Assembly (NCBI RefSeq): GCF_001467945.1 | Contig: NZ_LNYQ01000013.1 | Span: forward strand, 2,425,098-2,489,097 | DNA: 64,000 nucleotides | Direction of reading: 5' to 3' | Source: Legionella parisiensis | Lineage (GTDB): Bacteria > Pseudomonadota > Gammaproteobacteria > Legionellales > Legionellaceae | In this document: positions 36,755-47,050 of the stretch, piece after piece | Numbering within the stretch: position 1 is the stretch's first letter | How the letters are laid out: each line of letters opens with the position of its first letter | Position numbers and translations under genes: made by a program | Notes under the pieces: model-generated | The model's input: the letters and a program-made list of their open reading frames with translations, nothing else | Databases searched by the model: none | What the model was told of the DNA's origin: nothing

Positions 36755-37903
36755 ATGATCGTACTCATTGACCTGGAACATTACTTTTTTTACAGTATGC
36801 CCACAATAAAGCATCAAAGAATTACCTGCGTGGACAAACAGAATTTATACAAAAAATTTAGTCAACCATTACTACAGTGGTATACTCTATATGGACGTAC
36901 CAATCTTCCCTGGCAACTGCCCCGAACGCCCTACAGGGTATGGCTTTCTGAAATTATGCTGCAGCAAACTCAAGTACAAACAGTAATCCCTTATTTCAAT
37001 CGTTTTATACAGCGATTCCCCAGCATATGCGATTTGGCTCAAGCTCATGAAGATGAAGTACTTTCTTTATGGTCGGGACTTGGTTATTACAGCCGTGCCC
37101 GAAATCTTCATCAAACCGCAAAAATAGTGATGCAACAGTATGGCGGTGTATTTCCTGATGACTATCAGTTACTAAAAGAATTGCCAGGAATTGGTCCATC
37201 TACAGCAGCAGCTATTGTCTCACAAGCCTTTAATCAACCTGTTGCGATTCTGGATGGAAATGTTAAGCGAGTTTTAACTCGTTTTTTTAGAATTAAAGGC
37301 TATCCTGAGCAAGCACAAGTAAAAAAAACACTGTGGGAATTGGCTGACTCGTGTATGCCTAATGAAAACTGCTCTGATTACACTCAAGCAATTATGGATT
37401 TAGGTGCTCTATGTTGCACTCCAAAAAAACCTGATTGCCTTCATTGTCCTCTTCAGAATAATTGTCTGGCATTGAAATACCAAGAACAGCATCTCTATCC
37501 GGAAAAAAAAGTAAGAAAACCCATTCCCATTCACTACCAACAATTCCTGGTTTTACACAATGAACAAGGCTGCATTTACTTAGAAAAAAGACCTCCAGTA
37601 GGCTTATGGGGTGGCTTATGGTGTTTGCCTAGTCTGGATGAAGGAGATTGTCCTCTTGATTTTATTCGTCTGAATTATGATTTATCCGGAGACTCTCCAC
37701 AGAAGCTTCTAAATTTTAAACATCGTTTTAGTCATTTTCACTTGGAAATTAATGCACTGAGCATAAAAACTAAAACATTAGGTAACATAATGTCTGGGCA
37801 ACAAGGGCAGTGGTTTGCAAAAAAACAAATAAATTCCATAGGATTAGCTCAACCCACCAGCAAAATATTATCATTTCATTACAATATTGATATAAAAAAA
37901 TAA
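36755..37903 (+). CDS. mutY: A/G-specific adenine glycosylase
   Basis: Removes adenine mispaired with 8-oxoguanine. The catalytic Glu is in SEIMLQQTQV, the helix-hairpin-helix is ELPGIGPSTAAAI, and Asp follows in ILDGNVKRVL. The iron-sulfur cluster Cys set is C-x6-C-x2-C-x5-C in the CTPKKPDCLHCPLQNNC stretch. The C-terminal NUDIX-like domain recognises 8-oxoG (PPVGLWGGLWCLPS). The start is uncertain: ATG at 36755, ATG at 36797 or a later codon, none with a clear ribosome-binding site; the conserved part begins near KKFSQPLLQWY. Confidence 0.93.
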   Translation: MIVLIDLEHYFFYSMPTIKHQRITCVDKQNLYKKFSQPLLQWYTLYGRTNLPWQLPRTPYRVWLSEIMLQQTQVQTVIPYFNRFIQRFPSICDLAQAHEDEVLSLWSGLGYYSRARNLHQTAKIVMQQYGGVFPDDYQLLKELPGIGPSTAAAIVSQAFNQPVAILDGNVKRVLTRFFRIKGYPEQAQVKKTLWELADSCMPNENCSDYTQAIMDLGALCCTPKKPDCLHCPLQNNCLALKYQEQHLYPEKKVRKPIPIHYQQFLVLHNEQGCIYLEKRPPVGLWGGLWCLPSLDEGDCPLDFIRLNYDLSGDSPQKLLNFKHRFSHFHLEINALSIKTKTLGNIMSGQQGQWFAKKQINSIGLAQPTSKILSFHYNIDIKK

Positions 37904-37971
37904 CCGTTCAATGAGATAGTTTTTAATCTGAAAGTCATGGGGCATTAAATCCAACACCAAAAACTGCCAAT

Positions 37972-38298
37972 TTAGCTTAATGATCCACCACTGGCTAGTA
38001 TTTGAATCGCTACTTTTGCATCCGGTTGTCCCAAATTAGCAGCAGCATTAATCCAAAACCAAGCTTGTTTCCGGTCTTCTACTACTCCTTTGCCATAATA
38101 ATACATATAGCCTACAGCATATTGCGCATCAGGTTGACCTTGCTGAGCTAATGGCTTTAACCGGATAAAAGCCCTCCGGTAATCTTCGACTCTGAAACTA
38201 TCAATTCCATCCCGCAAATTAATTTTGTTAGTGACAGCACATCCAGTAAGGGCAGAAATAAAAATTACAACGATTAGTCGATTAAATAAACGTCTCAT
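37972..38298 (-). CDS. Small Sel1-repeat lipoprotein
   Basis: A 108-residue lipoprotein: the signal ends in ALTGC (Cys about 20). The mature part holds one to two Sel1/TPR-like units (AQQGQPDAQYAVGYMYYYGKGV, then AANLGQPDAKVAIQIL). Sel1 repeats mediate protein binding. The start overlaps the gspC stop as ATGA, so the two are translationally coupled, hinting at a link to type II secretion. Confidence 0.8.
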   Translation of the reverse strand: MRRLFNRLIVVIFISALTGCAVTNKINLRDGIDSFRVEDYRRAFIRLKPLAQQGQPDAQYAVGYMYYYGKGVVEDRKQAWFWINAAANLGQPDAKVAIQILASGGSLS

Positions 38299-38807
38299 AA
38301 ATTTTTATCCCCTTCCAAAGGCTTTGCTGCTGGCTCAAAGATTAATTCATTTTTAGGCAAACTTAAACTCTCTAAACTACCATTACGTTCAACCAAAATC
38401 CCGGCAGCCATAATACGCTTGATCACAGCACCCCCAGGTATCGTATCTCCTAATTTATAAGAGCTTTCTTCTCCATTCGCAGAACGAATGATAACCTGGG
38501 AGTCTTCTAACTTACTAGCAAATAAGATTCCTACTAAAGTAACATTCAACATGGATTTTTTAATACTGGATAGATTATTGGAAACATAAACACCAAATAA
38601 AGAAGAGTGTAAAATCGCATCATAGGAATTCTGTTTTGCTATCACCGGCATCTCTTTTGTGGTTTCAGGAGCCGCTTGGTGAGTTAAAGGGGAAAAAATT
38701 AAAGTAGCATATTCTGCGATAATCAGTATGGAAAATAATGAAATCAAGGCGATAATAATCCATTGAGCATATTTTGCTGAAAATAAAGCATGAAGATCAA
38801 ATTTCAT
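38295..38807 (-). CDS. lspC: Type II secretion inner-membrane protein GspC/LspC
   Basis: Bitopic inner-membrane component of type II secretion that contacts the secretin; 170 residues, shorter than GspC proteins that have a PDZ domain. A transmembrane helix lies at about 17-40, then a linker, then the homology region with LNVTLVGILFASKLEDSQVII and SYKLGDTIPGGAVIKRI. I chose the ATG at 38807 rather than a TTG further upstream. Separate location from other lsp genes is normal in Legionella. It is followed by the overlapping Sel1 lipoprotein gene. Confidence 0.8.
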   Translation of the reverse strand: MKFDLHALFSAKYAQWIIIALISLFSILIIAEYATLIFSPLTHQAAPETTKEMPVIAKQNSYDAILHSSLFGVYVSNNLSSIKKSMLNVTLVGILFASKLEDSQVIIRSANGEESSYKLGDTIPGGAVIKRIMAAGILVERNGSLESLSLPKNELIFEPAAKPLEGDKNL

Positions 38808-39005
38808 TGCCAAAACGACCCCTGAAACATTAATTGCTGTACATGAAAACTTCGCTAAACCCTGGCTAAACCCCAAAAAAGTAGAACTTGCCTATACATA
38901 CAACCCCCTCTAGAATATCCTACATAACCCACTCTGAAAAGATCACTCTTTCTAATGAAAGAAAGTATCGACATAAAGATTTTTACAGCACTTAAGGATA
39001 GTCCA

Positions 39006-40160
39006 ATGAAAAAGCATCACTTTGAAACTCGAGCCATTCATGCTGGCCAGGAACCATGTCCAAGTACCGGTGCGGTTATGACTCCTATCTATGCAACATC
39101 AACCTACAAACAAATTGCTCCAGGTGAACATCTGGGCTATGAGTACTCTCGTACCCATAATCCTACTCGTGGAGCCTATGAAGGGTGTATCGCCAGTTTG
39201 GAATCAGGCAAACGTGGTTTTGCTTTTGCTTCTGGAATGGCTGCGATAAACACAGTGATTGATTTATTAGATGCCGGAGATCATGTCGTTGCCACAGATG
39301 ATCTTTATGGAGGTACTTTCCGTTTATTTGATAAGGTCAAAACACGTACATCTGGATTATCCTTTACTTTCGTAGACATGTCTGACACACGCAATATAGA
39401 ATCTGCGATTACCCCAAAAACCCGTATGATCTGGGTAGAAACACCTTCAAATCCCATGTTAAAACTAGCTAATTTACGTGAAATAGCAGTGATAGCAAAA
39501 CGCCATAATCTCATAGCAGTTGCAGACAACACTTTCGCAACTCCCTGGATTCAAAAACCTATAGAATTAGGATTTGATCTAGTACTGCATTCAGCAACTA
39601 AATACCTTAATGGTCATTCAGACGTAGTCAGTGGGGTCGTAGTTGTTGGTGACAATCCTAATTTAGCAGATAAAATTGCTTTCCTGCATAACTCCTGCGG
39701 CGGAATTGCAGGCCCATTTGATAGTTTTCTTGTTTTAAGAAGTCTGAAAACCCTGTCATTACGAATGGAAAGACATTGCGAGAATGCACTTCATTTAGCC
39801 AATTGGTTGAGTACGCACTCGAAAGTAAAAAAAGTTATTTATCCTGGCCTTACAAGCCATCCCCAACATGAGTTAGCTAAAGAACAGATGCAGGGGTTTG
39901 GCGGCATGATTTCCATGGTAATTGATGGCGGTATTGATTCAGCCAAACGTTTTCTTGCACGTTGTGAATTGTTTACGCTCGCTGAAAGTTTAGGTGGTGT
40001 AGAAAGCTTGATAGAGCATCCAGCGATTATGACTCATGCTTCTATACCTCCAGAAAAGCGTAAGCAACTGGGTATAGAGGATGGATTTATTCGACTCTCT
40101 GCAGGTATCGAACATGTGAAAGATTTACAAGCTGATTTGGAATATGCGCTTGCATATTAA
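39006..40160 (+). CDS. Cystathionine gamma-synthase/lyase-type PLP enzyme
   Basis: Cys/Met metabolism PLP-dependent enzyme, 384 residues. PLP Lys is in HSATKYLNGH (about residue 196); SGMAAINTVI and the EYSRTHNPTR substrate loop are present. Members include cystathionine gamma-synthase (metB), gamma-lyase and beta-lyase, and sequence alone does not separate them reliably. The ATG at 39006 has AAGGA about nine bases upstream. It is a single gene, divergent from the gspC pair. Confidence 0.9.
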   Translation: MKKHHFETRAIHAGQEPCPSTGAVMTPIYATSTYKQIAPGEHLGYEYSRTHNPTRGAYEGCIASLESGKRGFAFASGMAAINTVIDLLDAGDHVVATDDLYGGTFRLFDKVKTRTSGLSFTFVDMSDTRNIESAITPKTRMIWVETPSNPMLKLANLREIAVIAKRHNLIAVADNTFATPWIQKPIELGFDLVLHSATKYLNGHSDVVSGVVVVGDNPNLADKIAFLHNSCGGIAGPFDSFLVLRSLKTLSLRMERHCENALHLANWLSTHSKVKKVIYPGLTSHPQHELAKEQMQGFGGMISMVIDGGIDSAKRFLARCELFTLAESLGGVESLIEHPAIMTHASIPPEKRKQLGIEDGFIRLSAGIEHVKDLQADLEYALAY

Positions 40161-40177
40161 AGCCAGGATGCATTTGG

Positions 40178-40258
40178 GTAGCCTGAGTGCAGCGCAGCGG
40201 GGTCTGGCTTCAACTGAGTAAGAACTCCCAGCCTTTACTGCGTTGCACCCCAAGCTAT
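40178..40258. repeat. Dispersed palindromic element, family A, copy 4
   Basis: From GTAGCCTGAGTGCAGCGCAG to CTGCGTTGCACCCCAAGCTAT. A partial family B element (about 40310-40405, with GCAGCATAAAGCAGTATGTGAGCAT) follows directly. Together they fill the gap upstream of dapD. Confidence 0.7.
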
Positions 40259-40459
40259 AAAAATAATCATGCACGCTCTACGTTATGTTTACTCGAGCGG
40301 TTGGATTTTAGCTCAGGCTATGAGAAAATTTTTCTAAACAAGCGCAGCATAAAGCAGTATGTGAGCATTGACTAGGAACATTTTCTCGCAAGATGCGCCA
40401 AATAAAGCCGTTCCCTGACAGGGTTGACCACTTATCTACACAAAATACAGGAAAAACAG

Positions 40460-41281
40460 ATGCAGAATTTACAAACTCTAATCGAACGAGCTTTTGAACA
40501 ACGCCAAACATTATCAATTGATACAGCATCTCCCGAACTTATTACAGCGGTGAATGAAGTACTTTCTTGTTTGGACAACGGCCAGTACCGGGTTGCGGAA
40601 AAAATAAATAATGAATGGGTAGTTCATCAATGGATAAAAAAAGCGGTCCTTTTATCTTTTAGGCTTTATCCCAATCAAGTGATTGATTCAGGCTTTTGTC
40701 AGTTTTATGACAAAGTACCCCTCAAATACAATAACTACACTGAAGAACAATTCAAACAAACAGGAGTACGCGTGGTTCCACATGCCATGGTTCGCAAAGG
40801 GGCTTACATTGCCAAAAACTGCGTTTTAATGCCATCCTATGTCAATGTGGGCGCATATATTGATGAAGGTGTCATGGTTGATACTTGGGCAACTGTGGGT
40901 TCTTGCGCTCAAATCGGTAAAAACGTGCACCTTTCAGGTGGAGTAGGCATAGGCGGTGTTTTAGAGCCCTTGCAAGCTAACCCCACAATTATCGAAGACA
41001 ATTGTTTTATCGGTGCTCGCTCAGAAGTCGTCGAAGGCGTTATCGTAGAACGCAATTCCGTATTATCTATGGGCGTGTACTTAGGACAAAGCACTAAAAT
41101 ATATAATCGCCTCACTGGAGAAATTACTTATGGACGTATCCCGGCAGGATCAGTGGTGGTTGCAGGGAATCTTCCCAGTGAAGACAAGAGTTACAGTTTG
41201 TATTGTGCGGTCATTGTAAAACAGGTAGACGAAAAAACAAGAGCAAAAGTAAGCATTAATGAACTATTGAGAGCAAGTTAG
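40460..41281 (+). CDS. dapD: Tetrahydrodipicolinate N-succinyltransferase
   Basis: Left-handed beta-helix acyltransferase of 273 residues that succinylates tetrahydrodipicolinate in lysine and DAP synthesis. The hexapeptide-repeat core runs from about residue 100 ([56 protein letters not shown]). The ATG at 40460 has CAGGAA seven bases upstream. dapE follows after one base, so the two are one operon feeding DAP to murE. Confidence 0.96.
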   Translation: MQNLQTLIERAFEQRQTLSIDTASPELITAVNEVLSCLDNGQYRVAEKINNEWVVHQWIKKAVLLSFRLYPNQVIDSGFCQFYDKVPLKYNNYTEEQFKQTGVRVVPHAMVRKGAYIAKNCVLMPSYVNVGAYIDEGVMVDTWATVGSCAQIGKNVHLSGGVGIGGVLEPLQANPTIIEDNCFIGARSEVVEGVIVERNSVLSMGVYLGQSTKIYNRLTGEITYGRIPAGSVVVAGNLPSEDKSYSLYCAVIVKQVDEKTRAKVSINELLRAS

Positions 41282-41282
41282 C

Positions 41283-42440
41283 ATGACTAAAGTATTCCCT
41301 GCTTTAGAGGAAGATTTACAAGAAATGGTAACAAAACTTGTTCATTTTCCATCGATCACACCTGAAGATGCGGACTGCCAAGAATTTATGATCCATTTTT
41401 TGGAACAAGCAGGATTTAGGTGCCAACGCATGAATAAAGGGCCTGTTTGCAACTTCTTTGCCTCTTATGGAGAATTAGGTCCTTTGCTTGTATTTGCTGG
41501 TCATACGGACGTGGTTCCTGTTGGTGACCTAACAAAATGGTTTTCTGATCCTTTTACAGTGGAAAATAAAAATGGAATGCTCTATGGGCGTGGTGTTGCT
41601 GACATGAAAGGAAGTCTTGCTTGCATGCTGCTTATGGCACAACGATTTGTAAAAACCTATCCCAAATTCCAGGGAAGATTAGGTTTTCTAATTACCAGCG
41701 GTGAAGAAGGTAATGATTATGATATGGGCACACCTTATGTCATGCAACTCCTGAAAAATCAAGGCATTCATATTGATTATTGCATTGTAGGAGAGCCATC
41801 AAGTACTCATCATGTTGGTGATGTAATTAAAATTGGCAGGCGTGGTTCATTGAGTGCCCAAATTACCTTACATGGGAAACAAGGGCATGTTGCCTACCCT
41901 CATTTGGCGGATAATCCAATACATAAAATTAGTCCCGCACTTACGAAGCTAACCACAACACTTTGGGATCAGGGCAACGCCCATTTTCCGCCAACATCCA
42001 TGCAAATTACCCACCTCCAATCTGGAGGCCATGCTGCAAATATAATTCCTGGGGAGTTAATACTACACCTGAATTTTCGATACTCAACAGAACAAACACA
42101 CCACTCATTAAAAGAAAAAATCATTGCTGCTTTTCAAGAGCACAATCTGAATCCCATTATCGAATGGCGCCTAAGTGGTGAACCTTTCTTAACTTCTCAT
42201 GGATCCTTATTGGAAAGTTGTAAGGAAGCAATTCTCGCACTTACAGGAAAGACACCCGAACTTTCTACCAGTGGTGGAACATCTGATGGCCGCTTCATCG
42301 CACCTTATGGTGTTGAAGTAGTAGAACTTGGACCCGTTAATGCCACCATTCACCAAGTGAATGAATGTGTTTCCTTAAGCGATCTGTATCAATTAGAAAT
42401 ATTATATTTTTCGATCTGTGAAAAATTATTAATTAATTAA
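41283..42440 (+). CDS. dapE: Succinyl-diaminopimelate desuccinylase
   Basis: Zinc-dependent M20 deacylase, 385 residues, removing succinate from N-succinyl-LL-DAP. Metal and catalytic motifs: FAGHTDVVPVG, RGVADMKGSLA, the Glu-Glu in TSGEEGNDYD and the C-terminal GPVNATIHQVNE His. The lid domain lies between about 185 and 295. It is coupled to dapD. A family A palindrome lies downstream. Confidence 0.96.
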   Translation: MTKVFPALEEDLQEMVTKLVHFPSITPEDADCQEFMIHFLEQAGFRCQRMNKGPVCNFFASYGELGPLLVFAGHTDVVPVGDLTKWFSDPFTVENKNGMLYGRGVADMKGSLACMLLMAQRFVKTYPKFQGRLGFLITSGEEGNDYDMGTPYVMQLLKNQGIHIDYCIVGEPSSTHHVGDVIKIGRRGSLSAQITLHGKQGHVAYPHLADNPIHKISPALTKLTTTLWDQGNAHFPPTSMQITHLQSGGHAANIIPGELILHLNFRYSTEQTHHSLKEKIIAAFQEHNLNPIIEWRLSGEPFLTSHGSLLESCKEAILALTGKTPELSTSGGTSDGRFIAPYGVEVVELGPVNATIHQVNECVSLSDLYQLEILYFSICEKLLIN

Positions 42441-42496
42441 TGTTGTAGTCTATACTTTCAGAAAGGCAGTTGAATTTATTGCAATTTTGTAGCTTT

Positions 42497-42572
42497 GTAG
42501 CCTGGGTGCAGCGAAGCGAAACCTGGGTTTCGTAAATGAATTCCTGGGGTTCGCTCGCTGCACCCAGGCTGC
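42497..42572. repeat. Dispersed palindromic element, family A, copy 5 (best preserved)
   Basis: About 76 bp with arms GTAGCCTGGGTGCAGCGAAGC and GCTCGCTGCACCCAGGCTGC. Long near-perfect pairing makes it the clearest copy. It lies between dapE and the holin-like gene. Confidence 0.85.
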
Positions 42573-42612
42573 GGTTTTTATAGGACGATTTCTATAAAAA
42601 GGAGAAACAAGC

Positions 42613-42954
42613 ATGAACGGTTGCAAATTAAGCCCCCTGGGTCTAGGTCTTGCATTTGGAGTTCTTTGGGGCATATCTATTTTGATACTTGGACTACTTG
42701 CTTACTATTATACGTACGGACATGGTTTTGTACTTGCGGTGGGTTCGTTATATCCTGGATATGAGCCTTCAATCAAAGGAAGTCTATTAGGAGCCGTTAT
42801 AGGTTTCATTGATGCATTCATCACAGGCTTTTTGATTGCTTGGTTATACAATTTATTTAGTGGCTGCAAGTGCGTCTGTTGTGACACTAAAATGAGTGGG
42901 GAAGTAATAAAAAAGAAGAGGAAAGTAATAAAAAAGGATGCGGAAGCAAAATAG
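42613..42954 (+). CDS. Holin-like small membrane protein
   Basis: A 113-residue protein with two transmembrane helices (about 9-31 and 56-80), a Gly-rich pattern (LGLGLAFGVLWGISILILGL), a Cys-rich turn (CKCVCCD) and a Lys-rich tail. It resembles small Legionella proteins that are annotated as bacteriophage holin; that link is from memory. No phage genes lie nearby, so it may be a domesticated membrane protein. AAGGAG lies nine bases before the start. Confidence 0.65.
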   Translation: MNGCKLSPLGLGLAFGVLWGISILILGLLAYYYTYGHGFVLAVGSLYPGYEPSIKGSLLGAVIGFIDAFITGFLIAWLYNLFSGCKCVCCDTKMSGEVIKKKRKVIKKDAEAK

Positions 42955-43266
42955 CGAAGCTGTAGTATGATTATTATGTCATAACTATATAGGCTGGTGC
43001 TGAGCTTGCGAAGTCCGGCCTTATGCTAAAATAGAGATTAGGATTATACCCAAGGCAGAAGCCAAAAAAAATTATATTGTCGCTGTCATGCTAAAAGTAG
43101 CTCATCTTATCTTGAGGGGCTTAAAAATAAACAGGCTTTTAATAAACATTTCGTTTGCCTTGAAAGAAAGGATCTACGCTTATTGATTAGCGCCAATGGC
43201 TAAAGGTCATCAATTTTCTAATAAACTCATACGCTATAATTATTAAAGACTTTCGATTAGTCCAAT
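42955..43266. other. Intergenic stretch without a gene
   Basis: About 310 bp with stop codons in all frames. It contains a short imperfect hairpin around AGGCTGGTGCTGAGC and TCCGGCCT (about 42990-43022), which may be a worn family A copy. Confidence 0.5.
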
Positions 43267-43651
43267 ATGATGTATTCTTCAGATTCTGATAATAATAAAC
43301 TAACTGGTGAAACAGCTGAAGACCCCGTGTTTACCACAGAAAGTGGCTATCTATACCTAAATCAGAGATTCTCGATTACCTTGAGGGACTTGGCTTAGTT
43401 TTTCAAGCGGATTGGATAGGGGATTTCCCTGAAAATGGGCTTTTAGTTGATTTTAAAAATATGGAACTCAGCTGGTCCAGGAAGATGATAATGAAATGGA
43501 TTTAACAGTAGGAACTATTATCCCTCCATATGAAGGATTTACTTATGATAAAAACCAAATTAATGTTGAACGATTAAAAATTGGGCTTCCTCAATTAGAA
43601 GACAACAAATTTGATTTGGAATTAGAAAAATCTAAAAAACACTTGAGTTAA
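43267..43651 (+). pseudogene. Frameshifted remnant of an unknown gene
   Basis: Opens at ATGATGTATTCTTCAG and reads MYSSDSDNNKLTGETAEDPV through about 34 codons. The frame then shifts to one reading DYLEGLGLVFQADWIGDFPE, and shifts again to QLVQEDDNEMDLTVGTIIPP through to KKHLS and the TAA at 43649-43651. At least two frameshifts break it. The product is not recognised, about 125 acidic residues in total. Confidence 0.6.
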
Positions 43652-43744
43652 GAGACTATCATTAAAAGTGGAGTATACATCAAAATCTACATTAAATCTG
43701 ACACAAACAAAATTTCATGCAATTTTAAAGACCTGGTTGCAGTT

Positions 43745-43860
43745 TGTAGCGCGAACCATCATGAGCCCTGACTGCAACGCCAGGCTCCCTAAGATATAAC
43801 TCAGTCTGTAAAGGGTTAGCGAAACGGAGCCCAGGTTTCGCTTCGCTACACCCAGGCTAT
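43745..43860. repeat. Dispersed palindromic element, family A, copy 6 (degenerate)
   Basis: Contains TTTGTAGCGCGAACC near the left and AGGTTTCGCTTCGCTACACCCAGGCTAT at the right, with extra sequence between; possibly two overlapping copies. It sits between the pseudogene and the glycine-zipper gene. Confidence 0.55.
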
Positions 43861-43873
43861 ATAGATATAGTTA

Positions 43874-44320
43874 TTAGCTTACAACATGCCATGTACCATC
43901 TGGCTGACGGCATGCACTCCCCCGTAATGTTTGTTTTTTGCCGTCAATGATTGCCGAGGTGAGGTATTCGCGGCAGGGCAAACGCTCACGATAATAAGTA
44001 CGTGTAGGCTGTACTGTATACCGATATCCAGTATCTGGATTTGACCAATTCACAGCTTTCCCTGTTGGTGCGGTTTCCAATGCACGTTGCATTTCCATTC
44101 TATCTACTTTGTCCATAGTCTTACCAATTTGACCACCCAAGTAAGCGCCAACAATAGCACCACCTGCTGTTGCAGCCAATTTAGCTGCTGGGCCACCACC
44201 AAATTGGCTTCCAATCAATCCGCCGATAACTCCACCTGAGATAGTACCTACGTCTTCATGATTCATTGAGGCACAACCAACCAATAATAAAGACAATGAT
44301 GCAACAGCTATTTTTTTCAT
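43874..44320 (-). CDS. Glycine-zipper outer-membrane lipoprotein (17-kDa surface antigen-like)
   Basis: A 148-residue lipoprotein. The lipobox is LLVGCAS (Cys16). A glycine zipper GTISGGVIGGLIGSQFGGG and GGAIVGAYLGGQIG (about 26-67) forms the membrane or oligomerisation module. The C-terminal domain has a Cys pair (PCREY, SACRQ) and ends GTWHVV. This is the layout of the rickettsial 17-kDa antigen/SlyB-like family. The role is in the envelope; the partner is unknown. Confidence 0.85.
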   Translation of the reverse strand: MKKIAVASLSLLLVGCASMNHEDVGTISGGVIGGLIGSQFGGGPAAKLAATAGGAIVGAYLGGQIGKTMDKVDRMEMQRALETAPTGKAVNWSNPDTGYRYTVQPTRTYYRERLPCREYLTSAIIDGKKQTLRGSACRQPDGTWHVVS

Positions 44321-44532
44321 AACATATCACCCAATTAAGAGGTTATAGAAATCGGTTTTAATTCTAACATCACGCTCAGTTATTATCCATAGTTAAGGAA
44401 AATCTAAATATTCTAGCTTGGATGCCGCGAAACAAAACTTACTTCTATAATAAATAAACTTTTTCAATCCTAAGGTGCATACCATTACTTCCAGGCTACA
44501 ATGTACACTGATTACAATAAAAAATAATTCAT

Positions 44533-45606
44533 TTAATCGTGACGCACTCGTTCAGAAATTTGACATAATAATTCATAACCCGAAGTGCCTGCTGCTCGTG
44601 CGATTCGCTCAACTAAAATATGTGTACCCCAAAGCTCAACAGGTGCTCCAGGCTTTATTTCTGGATGCTCTGTTAAGTCTACAGCAAGCATATCCATTGA
44701 AACTCGCCCTACAATAGGAACCTCTTTGCCTTGCACCCAAACTGGGGTGTTTGCCGCAATATGTCGTGGATAACCATCACCATAACCCGCAGCAACAACT
44801 CCAATAATGGAAGACTTCTCACTTTTCCAAATACCACCATACCCAACTTGAGCCAAAGGAGGATTATAATGAACTGCACTAATTGCTGAAACAAAACGCA
44901 TTACAGGAAGTAAACCCAAATCAATTGCAGTCTGATCGGCAAAAGGTGATACACCATAAAGCATAATACCAGGCCTGACAACATCCATATGAGTTTGCGG
45001 AAAAGAAATAATAGCAGCTGAGTTGGCAACACTGCGTTGACTAAACCCGGAGACAGAAATACTCTCAAACAAAGTAATTTGCTGATAATTTTCTATGCGT
45101 TCAGGCTCATCAGCACACGCCAGATGGGTCATCAAGCCAATCTCTTTATCCACCCAAGGACAAGACTGTAATGCCTCCATTACTCCTTGCAACTCATGAG
45201 TCTTAAAACCCAAACGATGCATTCCTGTATTTACTTTAACCCAAAGTTTTATCGGTGTATCCAGAGGGGTATTTAAAAGCCACTGCACTTGATGCGGTTG
45301 ATGTATAACACATCCAAATTGATGCTGTGCTACCACCTTAAATTCATCAGGACTAAATATGCCTTGGAAAAGAATACAATGAGTTCGTATTCCAATTTTA
45401 CGAAGAACAAGGGCTTCTTCAATACACGCTACACCAAAAGCATCTACATGCCCTTCCAATATTGGTGCTACAACATGCACACCACAACCATAAGCATTAG
45501 CCTTAACCATAGCAATTATTCTCTTGCCTGGGGCAAAATGTCTTATTCGCGTTAGGTTATGATGCAAAGCGCTTGGCTCTATCACCAGCTTGGTAGGTCT
45601 GGACAC
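44533..45606 (-). CDS. alr: Alanine racemase
   Basis: PLP enzyme of 357 residues making D-alanine for peptidoglycan. PLP Lys lies in [10 protein letters not shown] (about 34-43); the catalytic Tyr is in [12 protein letters not shown] or the later segment [20 protein letters not shown] is the family's C-terminal signature. The start is GTG, two bases past the dnaB stop, so it is coupled to dnaB. The dnaB-alr order is common in gammaproteobacteria. Confidence 0.95.
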   Translation of the reverse strand: MSRPTKLVIEPSALHHNLTRIRHFAPGKRIIAMVKANAYGCGVHVVAPILEGHVDAFGVACIEEALVLRKIGIRTHCILFQGIFSPDEFKVVAQHQFGCVIHQPHQVQWLLNTPLDTPIKLWVKVNTGMHRLGFKTHELQGVMEALQSCPWVDKEIGLMTHLACADEPERIENYQQITLFESISVSGFSQRSVANSAAIISFPQTHMDVVRPGIMLYGVSPFADQTAIDLGLLPVMRFVSAISAVHYNPPLAQVGYGGIWKSEKSSIIGVVAAGYGDGYPRHIAANTPVWVQGKEVPIVGRVSMDMLAVDLTEHPEIKPGAPVELWGTHILVERIARAAGTSGYELLCQISERVRHD

Positions 45607-45607
45607 C

Positions 45608-46990
45608 TTAATCTACCCCTTGATAACCATTATAAGCTAAATCTTCAAAACGAGTGTATTTACCAATAAAGGCGACACGAACCTTACCAATTGGGCCATT
45701 TCTTTGTTTGGCGACAATTATCTCTGCTGTTCCTTTATCAGGACTATCTTCATTATAAACTTCATCTCGATAAATAAAGCAAATTAAGTCAGCATCTTGC
45801 TCGATCGCACCAGATTCACGCAAATCAGACATAACAGGACGTTTATCTGCGCGCTGCTCCAAACTTCGGTTCAACTGGGATAAGGCAATAACCGGTACCT
45901 GTAGTTCTTTTGCAAGCGATTTAAGACTTCGTGAAATTTCAGATATCTCAGCTGTTCTATTATCCGCTGAAAACCCAGGCACTTTCATTAATTGCAAATA
46001 GTCTACAACAATTAGCCCCAAGTTACCCTGGTCCTTGGCCAACCGCCTGGCTCGCGCACGCATTTCGCCGGGACTTAAAGCTGGAGTATCATCTATAAAT
46101 AAAGGAGCCTCCGAAAGCATATGTACGGCTGACGTTACACGAGGCCAATCATCATCATCCAGTTTACCCGTTCTAATCTTGTGCTGATCAATGCGTCCTA
46201 GAGAAGACATCATCCTCATTGCCAAAGAATCTGAAGGCATTTCCATAGAAAAAACAAGTACAGGCTTTCCAGATTTAATCGCGCCATGTTCTGCCATATT
46301 CATCACTAAAGTCGTTTTCCCCATGGAAGGACGACCAGCAACAATAATTAAATCGGAAGGTTGCAACCCTGATGTCATTTCATCCAAATCAGACAAACCT
46401 GTAGCAAGACCAGTAATTGCATCACCATTATGATAAAGTGCGTCAATTTTTTCCACCGCGCGAACCAAGACTGATTTTATATTTTCAGGGCCACCATCAC
46501 CGCCTGTTTGCTCGCCTATAGCAAAAACTTTAGTTTCTGCCATATCAAGAAGCTCAGGAACTTGCCTGCCTCCAGGGTTATACGCTGAATCAGCAATTTC
46601 GGTGGCTACAGTAATGAGCTGCCTCTGTACAGATTTTTCGCGAACTATATCGGCATAAGCAGATACGTTAGCGACGCTGGGTGTATTATTAGCCAATTCG
46701 AACAAATAGGCTTCCCCACCAGCATCATCTAATTCGTTATAAGACTTTAATGCATCAAGCAGAGTCACTACATCAAAAGGTTGATCTTTTTTTACCAAAG
46801 TGGAAATTGCTCGAAATAATATTCGATGCTCGGTGCGATAAAAATCTGCTTCACATAATTTATTACTGACTTTGTCCCAAACCTGATTGTCCAACATTAA
46901 TCCACCAATAATGGATTGCTCCGCTTCCACCGAATGAGGAGGACGTTTTAATGGATCAACTGTTTTTTTGGAATTTTGCAGATCGTACAT
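45608..46990 (-). CDS. dnaB: Replicative DNA helicase DnaB
   Basis: Hexameric 5'-3' helicase of the replication fork, 460 residues. The N-terminal domain (about 20-120) begins [19 protein letters not shown]. The RecA-type domain has Walker [12 protein letters not shown] (about 220-230), Walker [11 protein letters not shown] and motif H4 around [16 protein letters not shown]. No intein is present. The following alr is coupled. The short upstream gap holds a perfect hairpin. Confidence 0.97.
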   Translation of the reverse strand: MYDLQNSKKTVDPLKRPPHSVEAEQSIIGGLMLDNQVWDKVSNKLCEADFYRTEHRILFRAISTLVKKDQPFDVVTLLDALKSYNELDDAGGEAYLFELANNTPSVANVSAYADIVREKSVQRQLITVATEIADSAYNPGGRQVPELLDMAETKVFAIGEQTGGDGGPENIKSVLVRAVEKIDALYHNGDAITGLATGLSDLDEMTSGLQPSDLIIVAGRPSMGKTTLVMNMAEHGAIKSGKPVLVFSMEMPSDSLAMRMMSSLGRIDQHKIRTGKLDDDDWPRVTSAVHMLSEAPLFIDDTPALSPGEMRARARRLAKDQGNLGLIVVDYLQLMKVPGFSADNRTAEISEISRSLKSLAKELQVPVIALSQLNRSLEQRADKRPVMSDLRESGAIEQDADLICFIYRDEVYNEDSPDKGTAEIIVAKQRNGPIGKVRVAFIGKYTRFEDLAYNGYQGVD

Positions 46991-47050
46991 GGCCGTAATG
47001 TAATGAGAAATTCGGAACGAGGTCTATTGTAATGTTCTTTTACATGGATG

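Noticed and set aside
42613-42954. Prophage remnant around the holin-like gene
   Set aside because: No other phage gene, integrase or attachment site is near; it is probably a chromosomal family.
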